64,000 nt of DNA, taken from positions 310,001 through 374,000 of the forward strand of contig JAOACD010000009.1 of NCBI GenBank assembly GCA_026417975.1, in the 5' to 3' direction. This DNA is from Melioribacter sp. GTDB lineage: Bacteria; Bacteroidota; Ignavibacteria; Ignavibacteriales; Melioribacteraceae. The stretch's first letter is position 1. The number at the start of each line of letters is the position of its first letter. A program made the translations under genes and the position numbers. The notes beneath the pieces were generated by a model. That model worked only from the letters and a program-made list of their open reading frames with translations. It was not told the origin of the DNA and searched no databases. Positions 18,521 through 27,473 of this stretch are shown in pieces.

Positions 18521-20080
18521 ATGAAAAAAGAGATTGAATTAACAGTACATCCCGATTATATCTTTAATTATGAATTTATAAAAAGCCAAGCGGCATCTCT
18601 TTTAAAAGTCAGCGCTAATGAATTAACTTTTGTAAGGATCTTAAAACGCTCTATTGATGCAAGAAAAAAAGAACCTGTTTATAAATTAAAGACTATTGTC
18701 TATATCAATGAGCAACCTGAAGAGTTATATAGGAAAATTGATTTTAATGCTGTCGATAGTAGTAAAAAAGTAATAATAGTAGGATTTGGTCCTGCAGGAA
18801 TGTTTGCTGCATTAAGATTGATTGAATTAGGAATTAAACCAATTATAGTAGAGCGTGGTAAAGATGTTCAAAATAGAAGAAGAGATTTAAAAGCTATACA
18901 AAGAGATGGTATAGTAAATCCAAATTCCAATTACTGCTTTGGGGAAGGAGGTGCAGGCACTTATAGTGATGGAAAACTTTATACACGATCAACAAAAAGG
19001 GGGGACGTGTATAGAATTCTTTCATTGTTTGTTCAACATGGAGCCCCAGAGGAGATCTTAATTGATTCCCATCCTCATATCGGGTCTAATAAATTGCCTA
19101 AGATAGTACAAAATATTAGGCAAACAATTCTCAATTGTAATGGCGAAATACATTTTAATTCTAGAGTAACCGATTTCATTATAAAAGACAAAACGGTTAT
19201 TGGTGTAATAATTAATAATGAAAAAGAAATTATTGCTGATGCTGTAATTCTTGCAGCAGGACATTCAGCTAGAGACATATATTATTTATTAGATAAAAAA
19301 GGTATAAAGTTAGAACCCAAACCTTTTGCAGTAGGAGTAAGAATTGAACATCCACAAAGTTTAATAGACGAAATTCAGTATCATTCTAAAGTTAGGCATC
19401 ATAATTTACCAGCAGCAAGTTATAGCCTAACATGCCAAATAGACGAACATGGTGTTTATTCTTTTTGTATGTGTCCAGGTGGAATAATCATCCCTGCTTC
19501 TACTGCACAAGATGAGCTTGTGTTAAACGGTATGAGTGTATCAAGGAGAAACTCTCCATATGCAAATTCAGGACTTGTGGTTTCAGTTGGAGAGAGAGAT
19601 TGGGAAAAGTTTAAGAACTTTGGAGTTTTTGCTGGTTTGGAATACCAAAAGCAAATTGAAAGAAAAGCATATGAAGCTGGTGGTGGAAATCAGCAAGCTC
19701 CTGCACAAAGAGTTACAGATTTTTTGAGTAAGAAATTATCGAATTCCTTACCAAAAACCTCGTATATACCTGGTACTAAAAGTGCAAATTTGCATGAGGT
19801 TTTACCCAAAAATATTGTAAAGAGTTTAATAGGTGCTATGAAAATTTTTAATAAAAAAATGAAAGGTTTTATAACTGAAGAAGCCCAATTGCTTGCACCG
19901 GAAACTCGAACAAGTTCACCTATAAGAATTCCAAGAAACAGTGTAACTTTGATGCATATTGAAATTGAAGGTCTTTTTCCTTGTGGAGAAGGTGCTGGTT
20001 ATGCAGGAGGAATTGTGTCTTCTGCAATTGATGGCGAAAAGGTTGCAGAATCAGTAACAGTTTATCTTAATAGAAAATAA
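18521..20080 (+). CDS. FAD-dependent NAD(P)/FAD oxidoreductase of the COG2509 type
   Basis: This 519-residue protein has an N-terminal domain of about 80 residues, then an FAD-binding Rossmann motif VIIVGFGPAGMFAALRLIELG, followed by VERGKDVQNRRRD and the Gly-rich NYCFGEGGAGTYSDGKLYTRS. The C-terminal LFPCGEGAGYAGGIVSSAIDGEKVAE is the second dinucleotide-site signature. The family is widespread, called 'uncharacterised FAD-dependent dehydrogenase', and has no firmly known substrate. It is flanked by noncoding stretches of about 240 and 284 nt and looks like a single-gene unit. Confidence 0.85.
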   Translation: MKKEIELTVHPDYIFNYEFIKSQAASLLKVSANELTFVRILKRSIDARKKEPVYKLKTIVYINEQPEELYRKIDFNAVDSSKKVIIVGFGPAGMFAALRLIELGIKPIIVERGKDVQNRRRDLKAIQRDGIVNPNSNYCFGEGGAGTYSDGKLYTRSTKRGDVYRILSLFVQHGAPEEILIDSHPHIGSNKLPKIVQNIRQTILNCNGEIHFNSRVTDFIIKDKTVIGVIINNEKEIIADAVILAAGHSARDIYYLLDKKGIKLEPKPFAVGVRIEHPQSLIDEIQYHSKVRHHNLPAASYSLTCQIDEHGVYSFCMCPGGIIIPASTAQDELVLNGMSVSRRNSPYANSGLVVSVGERDWEKFKNFGVFAGLEYQKQIERKAYEAGGGNQQAPAQRVTDFLSKKLSNSLPKTSYIPGTKSANLHEVLPKNIVKSLIGAMKIFNKKMKGFITEEAQLLAPETRTSSPIRIPRNSVTLMHIEIEGLFPCGEGAGYAGGIVSSAIDGEKVAESVTVYLNRK

Positions 20081-20178
20081 TTATTTTTGAAGATAAATAT
20101 TAATTTGTGAAAAACTTTACTTACTAAATAGGAACCTACTAGAACCTCTTTTTTGAAATTTTAATTTGGTACAGTAAT

Positions 20179-20211
20179 GTAAAAAGATTGCTTTAACTAA
20201 AGCTGTTTTAC
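20179..20211. terminator. Possible bidirectional hairpin between convergent genes
   Basis: The 284-nt space between the FAD enzyme gene and the convergent propeller gene contains GTAAAA-agatt-GCTTT-aacta-AAGC-tg-TTTTAC, a two-part stem. No clean T-tract follows on either strand, so it may only be a weak terminator. Nothing else is recognisable in this gap. Confidence 0.35.
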
Positions 20212-20364
20212 CTGTGATTATATAGATATTTTGTGCTTTGTATATATTTTTTAGTTCGATAATAACTAGATATTTTTAATAATTAGGTACATAATTTTAT
20301 AAATTTTTTTATGCATAAAACTTCGAGCAATATACTTTTTACAATGTTGCAAAATTGTAATTAT

Positions 20365-22527
20365 TTACTTTAAAAGTAACATTTTCTTTGTATCTATATT
20401 TAAGCCATCAATTTCTAAACGATAAAAATATACTCCACTTGATAAATCACTAGCATTAAATTTTAGAGAATAATTTCCTGCATCAAGTTCATTGTTTATA
20501 AGTATACTAACTAATTTACCGAAAATATCGTAGACTGAAAGTTTTACATTGCATCTTTTTGATAAATCAAACCTAATTGTTGTTGTTGGATTAAATGGAT
20601 TTGGATAATTTTGGTAAAGTGTAAATTTCTGAGGAATAGCTTTAGTGTTATTTTCAATACTAAGAGTTACACCGCTTTCACGATATACGGCAAGTCCTCT
20701 TTGCGTTCCTATCCATATGTTATCTCTTGAGTCGACTTTTATTGTATTTATAACGTTATGAGGTAAAGGAGAATTTGAAGAATTAAATGTTGTCCATTTT
20801 GACCCGTTAAACTTTACTAGCCCATCAGTTCCAATCCAAATATTTCCTTTATTATCAACTGTTAGTGCAGTTATAGAATTATTTGTTAAATCGGAATTCG
20901 TAGTGTTATAGATAGTCCAATTGCTTCCATCAAATTTTCCAAGGCCGTAGTTAGTTCCAACCCATATGTTTCCTTGATAATCGGCAGCTAAAGAAAGAAC
21001 CATCATACCCAATCCAATATTGAATGTATTGAAATTAGTCCAATTTAAACCGTCAAACTTAGCAAGACCTAAGTCAGTTCCAATCCATTTATTGTTTTTA
21101 TTATCAATTGCTATAGCATTTACACGATTGGAGGGAATATATGAGTTATGATTATTGTAAATAGTCCAATTTGAACCGTCAAATTTTACAAGGCCGCCCC
21201 AATCTGTACCAACCCATACGTTTCCTTGATAATCGTATTCTATTGCGTTAATTGAATTATCTGGTAAACTAGAGTTAGATGTATTATAGATTATCCAAGT
21301 TTTTCCATCAAATTTAACCAAACCACTTGTTTCAGTCCCAATCCATATGTTTTTTTGAGGATCAATTTTTATTGATTTAATGTTATTGTCTGGTAAGCCT
21401 GAATTTCCAGTAGTGAATTTAACCCAATTTGATCCATCAAATTTAAAAAGCCCCTGAAAAATTGCAGCAATCCATTTATTATTTTTATCATCAATTTCTA
21501 TTGATCTAATCTCTTTCTCTTGTATGCCAGGGTTATATGAGTTGTAAATAGTCCATTTATTTCCATCAAACTTAGCAAGTCCTCCTTTTTGTGTCCCAAT
21601 CCATTTATTACCATTTGAATCAATTGTTAAAGAATTTACTATATTATGCGGCAGACCTGAATTAAAATAGTTGTAAATTGTCCAAATTGTACCATCGAAA
21701 CTTGCAAGTCCGTCTTCTGTTGCAATCCATATATTGCCTTGCTCATCTGCTAAAATAAACTTAACAAAATTAATTGGTTGCCCAGAATTTGATTGATTAT
21801 ACAGTATCCAATTAGAGCCATCAAACTTTACAATTCCTTTACCATATAAGCCAAACCATTTGTTACCATGTTTATCAATAGCTATTGTGTTTACTTTTTC
21901 AAGTATTAAATTTGAATATAATGTATCATAAAAATACCAACTTCTACCATCGAACCTTGCAATCCCTCCGTATGTACCAATCCATTTAGTTCCTTGGGCA
22001 TCAATAACTATAGAAAGAATTGCTTCGTTCAGTAACCCAGAATTTTTACTATTATAAACAGTCCAATTTGTTCCATCAAACTTGGCTAGGCCATGCGATG
22101 TTCCAATCCACATGTTACCTTGATTGTCTATAGTCATACATGTAACTAAATTGCTTGGTAATCCAGAATTTGATGTATTATATATTGTAAAACTTAAGCC
22201 ATTAAATTTAATCAAACCTTCATTGTAAGGATTAGACCATAAGTTTCCTTCTTTATCTATGGCTAATGTGCCTAGCCAGTTATTAGGTATTCTTGAATTT
22301 GATGAATTGTAAACACTCCATATGGAACCATCAAATTTAGCAAGACCACCGCCCCAAGTGGCAATCCATTTATTTCCTTGTTTATCAATAACAATTGCGG
22401 AAACATTATTATCTGGAATTTGAATATTAAAACTGACCCAATCTGGATATTGAGAAAGAGTTAGATCTACTAAAGAACTTAGAATTAAAATTGTATTTAT
22501 AAAAAATTTTATACCTTTCATATGCAT
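20365..22527 (-). CDS. Secreted two-component-regulator-type propeller protein with C-terminal sorting domain
   Basis: This 720-residue protein has an N-terminal signal peptide (FFINTILILSSLVDLTLS). About 13 repeats of roughly 43 residues follow, each with the core GNxWIGTxxGLAKFDGSNWTIYN, then a degenerate last repeat. These are Reg_prop beta-propeller blades, enough for two seven-bladed propellers. The C terminus carries YQNYPNPFNPTTTIRF and SSGVYFYRLEIDG, the type A sorting domain linked to type IX-like secretion. No histidine kinase or regulator domain is attached, so it is probably a surface or secreted sensor/adhesin. It has no operon partner. Confidence 0.88.
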   Translation of the reverse strand: MHMKGIKFFINTILILSSLVDLTLSQYPDWVSFNIQIPDNNVSAIVIDKQGNKWIATWGGGLAKFDGSIWSVYNSSNSRIPNNWLGTLAIDKEGNLWSNPYNEGLIKFNGLSFTIYNTSNSGLPSNLVTCMTIDNQGNMWIGTSHGLAKFDGTNWTVYNSKNSGLLNEAILSIVIDAQGTKWIGTYGGIARFDGRSWYFYDTLYSNLILEKVNTIAIDKHGNKWFGLYGKGIVKFDGSNWILYNQSNSGQPINFVKFILADEQGNIWIATEDGLASFDGTIWTIYNYFNSGLPHNIVNSLTIDSNGNKWIGTQKGGLAKFDGNKWTIYNSYNPGIQEKEIRSIEIDDKNNKWIAAIFQGLFKFDGSNWVKFTTGNSGLPDNNIKSIKIDPQKNIWIGTETSGLVKFDGKTWIIYNTSNSSLPDNSINAIEYDYQGNVWVGTDWGGLVKFDGSNWTIYNNHNSYIPSNRVNAIAIDNKNNKWIGTDLGLAKFDGLNWTNFNTFNIGLGMMVLSLAADYQGNIWVGTNYGLGKFDGSNWTIYNTTNSDLTNNSITALTVDNKGNIWIGTDGLVKFNGSKWTTFNSSNSPLPHNVINTIKVDSRDNIWIGTQRGLAVYRESGVTLSIENNTKAIPQKFTLYQNYPNPFNPTTTIRFDLSKRCNVKLSVYDIFGKLVSILINNELDAGNYSLKFNASDLSSGVYFYRLEIDGLNIDTKKMLLLK

Positions 22528-22914
22528 CTAAAATATTGTTTATTAAAAAAAGTAAAGCTTATCTAAATAAAAATCAAAAAATCAATGGAAGTTGCTTTGC
22601 TTTTTTTAACAGCAAATTCATAACGCTGTTTATAATAACATAGATACTTGAGTTTAAAGTTTAATTTTGTATTTAGAATATTCATTTTTAGCGGTATTCT
22701 TTTAATTAAAAACCATACTTCATTATAAAATGCTTTTCTTGAGATGTAATTTAGTTACATATTGATAGCTTAATTTTTTGAGGGGTAGATAGTACGATTT
22801 AATGTAAAAAATATTATAAGAATTAAATTAAACAAATAAAGAAAGGATTATTTAATTTATAAATTTCCCCGGCTTTTGAAGCTAATTTTTAGTTAATTTG
22901 TTAAGTTTAACTAA
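22528..22914. other. 387-nt intergenic stretch without recognised gene
   Basis: This AT-rich stretch lies upstream of the propeller gene and downstream of the small WYL-like gene. I see no ORF with support, no tRNA and no convincing terminator. It presumably holds the propeller gene's promoter, which I cannot place with confidence. Confidence 0.5.
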
Positions 22915-23160
22915 TTAACAGGTATTATTTATTGGTATTATTGGAGAGAATCTTTGATAATTAAGTGTTTTAATATTAGCAATTTTTTCGTATTCGAAAC
23001 ATTTGATTTCATTTGTGCCAATTATTTTTCCGTAAAGTACTTTTTTCCCTTTTCCGTTTTTTGTGATGTAAAGAGGCTCAATAATTATTTCTTTTAATCC
23101 ATATAAAAATTTAATTCTGTTTCTGTTATTAATAGCAGACTTAAAAATTTTCGATTTCAT
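22915..23160 (-). CDS. Small WYL-like domain protein encoded downstream of lexA
   Basis: This 81-residue protein starts 15 nt after lexA on the same strand and is probably co-transcribed with it. The pattern AINNRNRIKFLYGLKEIIIEP, then GKGKKVLYGKIIGTNEIKCFEYEKIANIKTL, resembles a bare WYL-type SH3-like ligand-binding domain without the HTH normally attached. WYL domains sense nucleic acid or other ligands in DNA-damage and defence regulators. The C terminus is a short hydrophobic tail. The domain call is by pattern only, and other small beta-barrel families are possible. SOS control is inferred from the LexA operator upstream of lexA. Confidence 0.5.
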   Translation of the reverse strand: MKSKIFKSAINNRNRIKFLYGLKEIIIEPLYITKNGKGKKVLYGKIIGTNEIKCFEYEKIANIKTLNYQRFSPIIPINNTC

Positions 23161-23175
23161 TTCTAATCCCTTGTT

Positions 23176-23805
23176 TTATGTGTAGCTTCTGAAAACCCCA
23201 ACTACCTTGCCTATTATCGTAAAGTCTTCTGGATTTTCAATGACTATTGGCTCATATTTTTCGTTTTCTGGTACAAGAAAAATTTTCCCATTCTTAATTG
23301 TAAACCTTTTCATTGTTGCCTCATCACCTACAAGTGCAATTACAATATCCCCATTTTTTGCTTCTCTTTGTGGTTGGACTATAACAAGGTCACCATCAAG
23401 AATTCCGGCATTTATCATACTATCTCCTTTAACCTTAAGTCCAAAGCATTCTGTTCTATTGCCAATTAAATTTTTGTCGATAGTTAAATTTCCTTCAATG
23501 TTTTCTTCAGCAAATAATGGCACACCGGCAGCAACTCTTCCAACTATTGGGATGTCAATAATGTCTTTATTTTTTGTTTGTGAATTGGTTATTACTAAAG
23601 ATAATGTTCTGCTTGTTCTTGACTCATTTGTTAAATAACCTTTTTTTATTAATGCGTCGATATGACGTTTCACCCCAAAAGTGCTTGAAATATTGAATTT
23701 TTTTCCTATCTCTCGATATGTTGGGGGATAACCGTTAAAATCGATGTATTCTTTAATAAAATCTAAAATTTCCTTTTGTCGTTCTGTTATAATTTCTTTT
23801 TGCAT
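23176..23805 (-). CDS. lexA: SOS repressor LexA
   Basis: This 209-residue repressor has an N-terminal winged helix (EYIDFNGYPPTYREIGKKF, residues 19-37) and a C-terminal S24 autoprotease. The cleavage site is Ala93-Gly94 in RVAAGVP. The catalytic dyad is Ser129 (KGDSMINAG) and Lys166 (EATMKRFT). It represses SOS genes and self-cleaves when RecA is activated. A perfect inverted repeat GTGAACA-N2-TGTTCAC sits in its own promoter, so autoregulation is expected. The recognised sequence is of the Gram-positive GAAC-N4-GTTC type. A small WYL-like gene follows in the same operon. Confidence 0.97.
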   Translation of the reverse strand: MQKEIITERQKEILDFIKEYIDFNGYPPTYREIGKKFNISSTFGVKRHIDALIKKGYLTNESRTSRTLSLVITNSQTKNKDIIDIPIVGRVAAGVPLFAEENIEGNLTIDKNLIGNRTECFGLKVKGDSMINAGILDGDLVIVQPQREAKNGDIVIALVGDEATMKRFTIKNGKIFLVPENEKYEPIVIENPEDFTIIGKVVGVFRSYT

Positions 23806-23810
23806 ATGAA

Positions 23811-23826
23811 GTGTTCATTTGTTCAC
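23811..23826. promoter_or_regulatory. Second LexA-like half-site pair next to the lexA start
   Basis: GTGTTCATTTGTTCAC lies between the -10 and the lexA ATG. Unlike the main operator it holds two TGTTCA half-sites as a direct repeat with 2 nt between them, and only one matches the full TGTTCAC arm. It could be a weaker or auxiliary site. Its function is inferred from its resemblance to the operator 11 nt away. Confidence 0.5.
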
Positions 23827-23830
23827 TACT

Positions 23831-23859
23831 AATATAGTGAACAAATGTTCACTTGTCAA
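23831..23859 (-). promoter_or_regulatory. lexA promoter with LexA operator filling the spacer
   Basis: On the minus strand the sequence reads TTGACA, a 17-nt spacer and TATATT. Positions 23837-23852, inside the spacer, form the 16-bp repeat GTGAACA-TT-TGTTCAC. The perfect arms match the GAAC-N4-GTTC core of known LexA boxes. LexA bound there would block RNA polymerase, giving simple autorepression. Confidence 0.85.
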
Positions 23860-24064
23860 GTATTAGATAACACTTTATTTGGGTGATTAAATAATTAGGA
23901 GTATTAGACTTAATAAAATTTGGTTTGGTAATTCGAAGGATCTTTAAGTAAGATGAAAATTTCAAATCAAATCAACCAACAATTTTTGAAAATGAATATG
24001 CTGTAATTAAATTTGTTGCAATAATAGTATTTTGAGAAAAAATTTTAGTACGGAAAAATTCTGA

Positions 24065-25135
24065 TTATTCTACATAAGTTATCCAGCCATATCGATCTTC
24101 TATTTTACCATATTGGATACCGGTAAGCTCATCATAAAGTTTTAGTGCTAATTCACCAGGGGTAGTATCACTAAAGTGTAAGACTTTTTCATTGTATTTT
24201 AATTTACTAATTGCTGATATTACAGCAGCAGTGCCTGTTCCAAATATTTCTATCAGTTCACCTTTTTCATATGCTTCAATAACTTCTTGAATAGATATTG
24301 GCCTTTCCGAAACATTGTATCCCCAATCTTTAAGTAATTGAATTACAGACATACGTGTAATGCCGGGCAAAATTGAACCAGTAAGTGCTGGAGTAGCAAC
24401 TTCGTCTTTAAATCGAACAAAAATATTCATTGCCCCAACTTCTTCAATATATTTTTGTTCAACAGCATCAAGCCAAAGAACTTGTGAATAGCCTTCTTTT
24501 TTTGCTTCAACTTGAGCTATTAATCCCGCGGCATAATTTCCTGCAGCTTTACAGTCGCCTGTACCTTTTCTAATAGCACGTACATACTTATCTGTTACCA
24601 TTATTGGTACTGGCAAAAATCCTTCTGGGTAGTAAGGACCAACAGGACTTAGAATTATTATAAATTTATAACTTTCAGATGGACGAACACCGAAGCATGG
24701 TTCTGTTGCAATTATAAAAGGGCGAATATAAAGTGAGTATCCAGGTTTTGATGGAATCCACTCTTTATCAATTTTTACAAGTTCAATAATTGCTTTTAAT
24801 GCAAGTTGAGAGTCAACTTCTGGGATACACAATCTTTTGGCAGAACGATTAAGTCTTTTGACGTTCTCTTCTGGTCTAAATAAAGCAATTCTCCCGTTGA
24901 CTTGTTTATATGCTTTTAATCCTTCAAATATAGCTTGCCCATAATGAAATACCATTGCTGCTGGACTTATACTCAAGTTTTCAAATTTTTTAATTGTGGG
25001 CTTTTGCCATCCGTCTTTCGAAGCTTCATATTCCATTTCAAATATATGATCGGTGAAAATCTTACCAAATACAATATTTTCTGGTAGCTCGACTTTTGAT
25101 TTTCGTTCTACTTTTTCAATTAAAAAATCTTCCAT
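24065..25135 (-). CDS. ilvE: Branched-chain amino acid aminotransferase
   Basis: This 356-residue PLP enzyme (fold type IV) carries out the last step of Val, Leu and Ile synthesis. Motifs include FHYGQAIFEGLKAYKQ, the PLP-lysine region GTGDCKAAGNYAAGLIAQ, and EIFGTGTAAVISAI. The length and KAAGNYA pattern match the larger IlvE2/BCAT2 branch. It lies alone on the minus strand, about 15 kb from the ilv-leu operon that lacks an aminotransferase gene, so it probably completes that pathway. No attenuator-like leader is seen upstream. Confidence 0.95.
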   Translation of the reverse strand: MEDFLIEKVERKSKVELPENIVFGKIFTDHIFEMEYEASKDGWQKPTIKKFENLSISPAAMVFHYGQAIFEGLKAYKQVNGRIALFRPEENVKRLNRSAKRLCIPEVDSQLALKAIIELVKIDKEWIPSKPGYSLYIRPFIIATEPCFGVRPSESYKFIIILSPVGPYYPEGFLPVPIMVTDKYVRAIRKGTGDCKAAGNYAAGLIAQVEAKKEGYSQVLWLDAVEQKYIEEVGAMNIFVRFKDEVATPALTGSILPGITRMSVIQLLKDWGYNVSERPISIQEVIEAYEKGELIEIFGTGTAAVISAISKLKYNEKVLHFSDTTPGELALKLYDELTGIQYGKIEDRYGWITYVE

Positions 25136-25403
25136 TTTCTTACCGATTTTGTTAGAGTTTTATTATAATAATTTTTCTTTTTCCTATTTAATCATTTCTT
25201 TTTATACAATATATATGAAATTAATTTCTAATTGGCAATGATGAAAAGCTTTTGATTTTTGCAAAAAAGAGGGAAGGTTAAGTTTTTTATCCGATTAGAA
25301 ATTTAGTTTTGTATGATTTATTAGGCAACTTAATTATATATTTAGAATTAATTTCGAAAATCAAACAACTTTATTAGTTTTGAAAGAAAAATAATTTTTG
25401 TGT

Positions 25404-26177
25404 ATGATATTAAATTTATTTGAAAAGCTTGGGAAAAAAACTTTAGATTTTTTTCAGGAAAGTGGACAGGTTTTTAAGTTACTAGGAGAAATTTTTTTCT
25501 ATACACCTTATTTAGTGAAAGGCAGAAGAAATTTTCTTTATCAGATGGAACACATTGGTGTAAACTCACTGCCTCTTGTTTTTATAATTGCAATTTTTAC
25601 TGGAGCTGTTTCTGCCTGGCAAGCTGCCTATCAGTTAAAGGGACTTGCACCATTGTCTTTTTTAGGAGCTGCTACAAGTAGAGCTATTATTACTGAGTTA
25701 GGCCCTGTTTTGACAGCTATTGTCATTGCAGGAAGAGTAGGTGCATCTATTGCTGCTGAACTTGGTTCAATGAAGGTTACTGAACAGATTGATGCTCTTG
25801 AGACAATGGGAATTAGCCCTGTTAGGTTTTTAGCAACTCCTCGTTTTTTTGCATCCGTAATTATGATGCCAATACTTGTGATTTTTGCAAATGTTATTGC
25901 TACTATAGGAGCTTACTTTATTTCTAACTTTTTTCTTGGTATTTCTTTTAATGTTTTTTTTGAATCTGTGAGAAGATATTTTCTTTTCGGCGATTTTATT
26001 TTTGGTCTGGTAAAAGGGATGGTGTTTGGGGGTGTAACTTCTCTGCTTGGTTGTCATATTGGCTTCAAAACAGAAGGAGGAGCAGAAGGAGTAGGGTTTT
26101 CAACAATACGTTCATTTGTATTAAGTTCTGCTTTTATTCTTATTTTAGATTATTTACTTTGGACATTGGTTTTTTGA
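25404..26177 (+). CDS. mlaE: MlaE-family ABC transporter permease
   Basis: ATG 25404 (MILNLFEKLG) is preferred over the TTG at 25398. The 257-residue protein has five to six membrane helices and family motifs ITELGPVLTAIVIAGRVGASIAAELGSMKVTEQIDALETMG. MlaE proteins move phospholipids between inner and outer membranes with an MlaF ATPase and an MCE-domain MlaD. Neither partner follows here: the next gene, 33 nt downstream, is an aminotransferase. The permease is therefore an orphan in this window. The start lacks a clear ribosome site. Confidence 0.88.
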   Translation: MILNLFEKLGKKTLDFFQESGQVFKLLGEIFFYTPYLVKGRRNFLYQMEHIGVNSLPLVFIIAIFTGAVSAWQAAYQLKGLAPLSFLGAATSRAIITELGPVLTAIVIAGRVGASIAAELGSMKVTEQIDALETMGISPVRFLATPRFFASVIMMPILVIFANVIATIGAYFISNFFLGISFNVFFESVRRYFLFGDFIFGLVKGMVFGGVTSLLGCHIGFKTEGGAEGVGFSTIRSFVLSSAFILILDYLLWTLVF

Positions 26178-26210
26178 TTCTCATTAACTTATAACTTAAC
26201 TGGGACTCTA

Positions 26211-27419
26211 ATGAAAAATTATATTAAACCTTCAAGAAGAACAGAAAATGTTACATATGCTGTTAGAGATATTGTAGTTTTAGCAAATGAAATTGCTAAA
26301 ACAGGAAAAGAAATGTTATATCTGAATATTGGTGATCCCAATCTTTTTGATTTTGAACCTCCTAGACATTTGATAGAAGAAACTTACAAAGCAATGTTGA
26401 ATAATTATAACGGATATGCTCCATCGTCTGGAATTAAGTCCGCTCTTGAAGCAATTGAGAAAGATGCTGAAAAAAAAGGCATAAAAAATATTCAAGATAT
26501 TTTTGTTACATCTGGAGCAAGTGAAGCTATCGATATATGTTTAACAGCTCTATTAAATGATGGCGAAAATATTTTAACTCCAACTCCAGGATATCCACTT
26601 TATACAGCAATACAGAGCAAGTTACAGTTATTCGAAAATCCTTATTATCTTGATGAAAATAATGGTTGGCAACCTAATATAGAAGATATAAAAAGTAAAA
26701 TAAACGATAAAACTAGAGCAATCATTATTATTAATCCAAATAATCCAACAGGTTCAAACCTTTCTGCTGAAACATTAAAACAAATTATTGAAATAGCACT
26801 TGAACATAATCTTGTTATTTTTTCAGATGAAATTTATGATAAGTTATTAATGGATGGTGAAACACACATTTCAATAGCTTCTCTTAATCAAGATGTGCCT
26901 GTGGTTACTTTTGGTGGTTTGTCTAAAAATTATATGGTGCCTGGTTTTAGAATTGGTTGGGGTATAGTAAGTGGAAATAAAGAAGCTCTGAAAGATTATA
27001 TTGATGCTATTAATAAGTTGCTAAGAGCAAGGCTGTGTGCAAATCATCCTGAACAATATGGTATTGCGCCATCTTTACTTGGTGACCAAACTCATCTTGA
27101 AATTGCAATAAAAAAATTAACAAAAAGAAGAGACTTGACGTTTGAAATGCTAAATTCAATTTCTGGAATTTCTTGTGTATCCCCCAAAGGAGCATTTTAT
27201 GCATTTCCAAGAATTCATAATATTAAGGATGATGCTCATTGGACATTGGAATTAATTAAAGAAACAGGTGTGGTGGTAGTTCCTGGAAGTGGTTTTGGAC
27301 AATTACCTGGTACGAATCATTTTAGGGTTGTCTTTCTTCCCCCTGAGGAAATTCTTGAAAAAGCTTTTAAAGCTATTTCGAAGTTCCATGAAAAATATGT
27401 TGATACATTTATAAAATAA
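26211..27419 (+). CDS. Class I/II aminotransferase (alanine aminotransferase-like)
   Basis: This 402-residue PLP enzyme of fold type I has NIGDPNLFDFEPP near the start, the substrate region YNGYAPSSGIKSALEAIE, NPNNPTGSNLSAETLKQI, and the PLP-lysine motif FGGLSKNYMVPGFRIGWG. This pattern is closest to AlaA/AlaC-type enzymes that make alanine from pyruvate and glutamate. Aspartate-type activity cannot be excluded. It follows the MlaE gene by 33 nt and converges with xylA across a shared hairpin. Confidence 0.88.
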   Translation: MKNYIKPSRRTENVTYAVRDIVVLANEIAKTGKEMLYLNIGDPNLFDFEPPRHLIEETYKAMLNNYNGYAPSSGIKSALEAIEKDAEKKGIKNIQDIFVTSGASEAIDICLTALLNDGENILTPTPGYPLYTAIQSKLQLFENPYYLDENNGWQPNIEDIKSKINDKTRAIIIINPNNPTGSNLSAETLKQIIEIALEHNLVIFSDEIYDKLLMDGETHISIASLNQDVPVVTFGGLSKNYMVPGFRIGWGIVSGNKEALKDYIDAINKLLRARLCANHPEQYGIAPSLLGDQTHLEIAIKKLTKRRDLTFEMLNSISGISCVSPKGAFYAFPRIHNIKDDAHWTLELIKETGVVVVPGSGFGQLPGTNHFRVVFLPPEEILEKAFKAISKFHEKYVDTFIK

Positions 27420-27420
27420 A

Positions 27421-27453
27421 AAAGGCTTTAGAGAATTTTTCTCTAAAGCCTTT
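27421..27453. terminator. Hairpin terminator between aminotransferase and xylA
   Basis: A perfect 14-bp stem AAAGGCTTTAGAGA / TCTCTAAAGCCTTT with a 5-nt loop lies between convergent genes. On the minus strand it is followed by TTTATTTTAT, so it mainly terminates the xylBA transcript. On the plus strand the tail (AGTGTTTG) is weak. Confidence 0.85.
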
Positions 27454-27473
27454 AGTGTTTGTTGAAATTAATT

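Noticed and set aside
20690-22440. Regular repeats of about 129 nt as a possible CRISPR or tandem DNA array
   Set aside because: The period is a multiple of three and encodes propeller blades in one open frame; there are no unique spacers between identical short repeats.
23207-23638. 143-residue ORF on the plus strand
   Set aside because: It is fully antisense to lexA, whose domains and catalytic residues are complete, and has no family pattern or ribosome site.
23973-24018. Tiny plus-strand ORF between lexA and ilvE
   Set aside because: It is too short, has no conserved feature and no regulatory context like that of the ilv leader.
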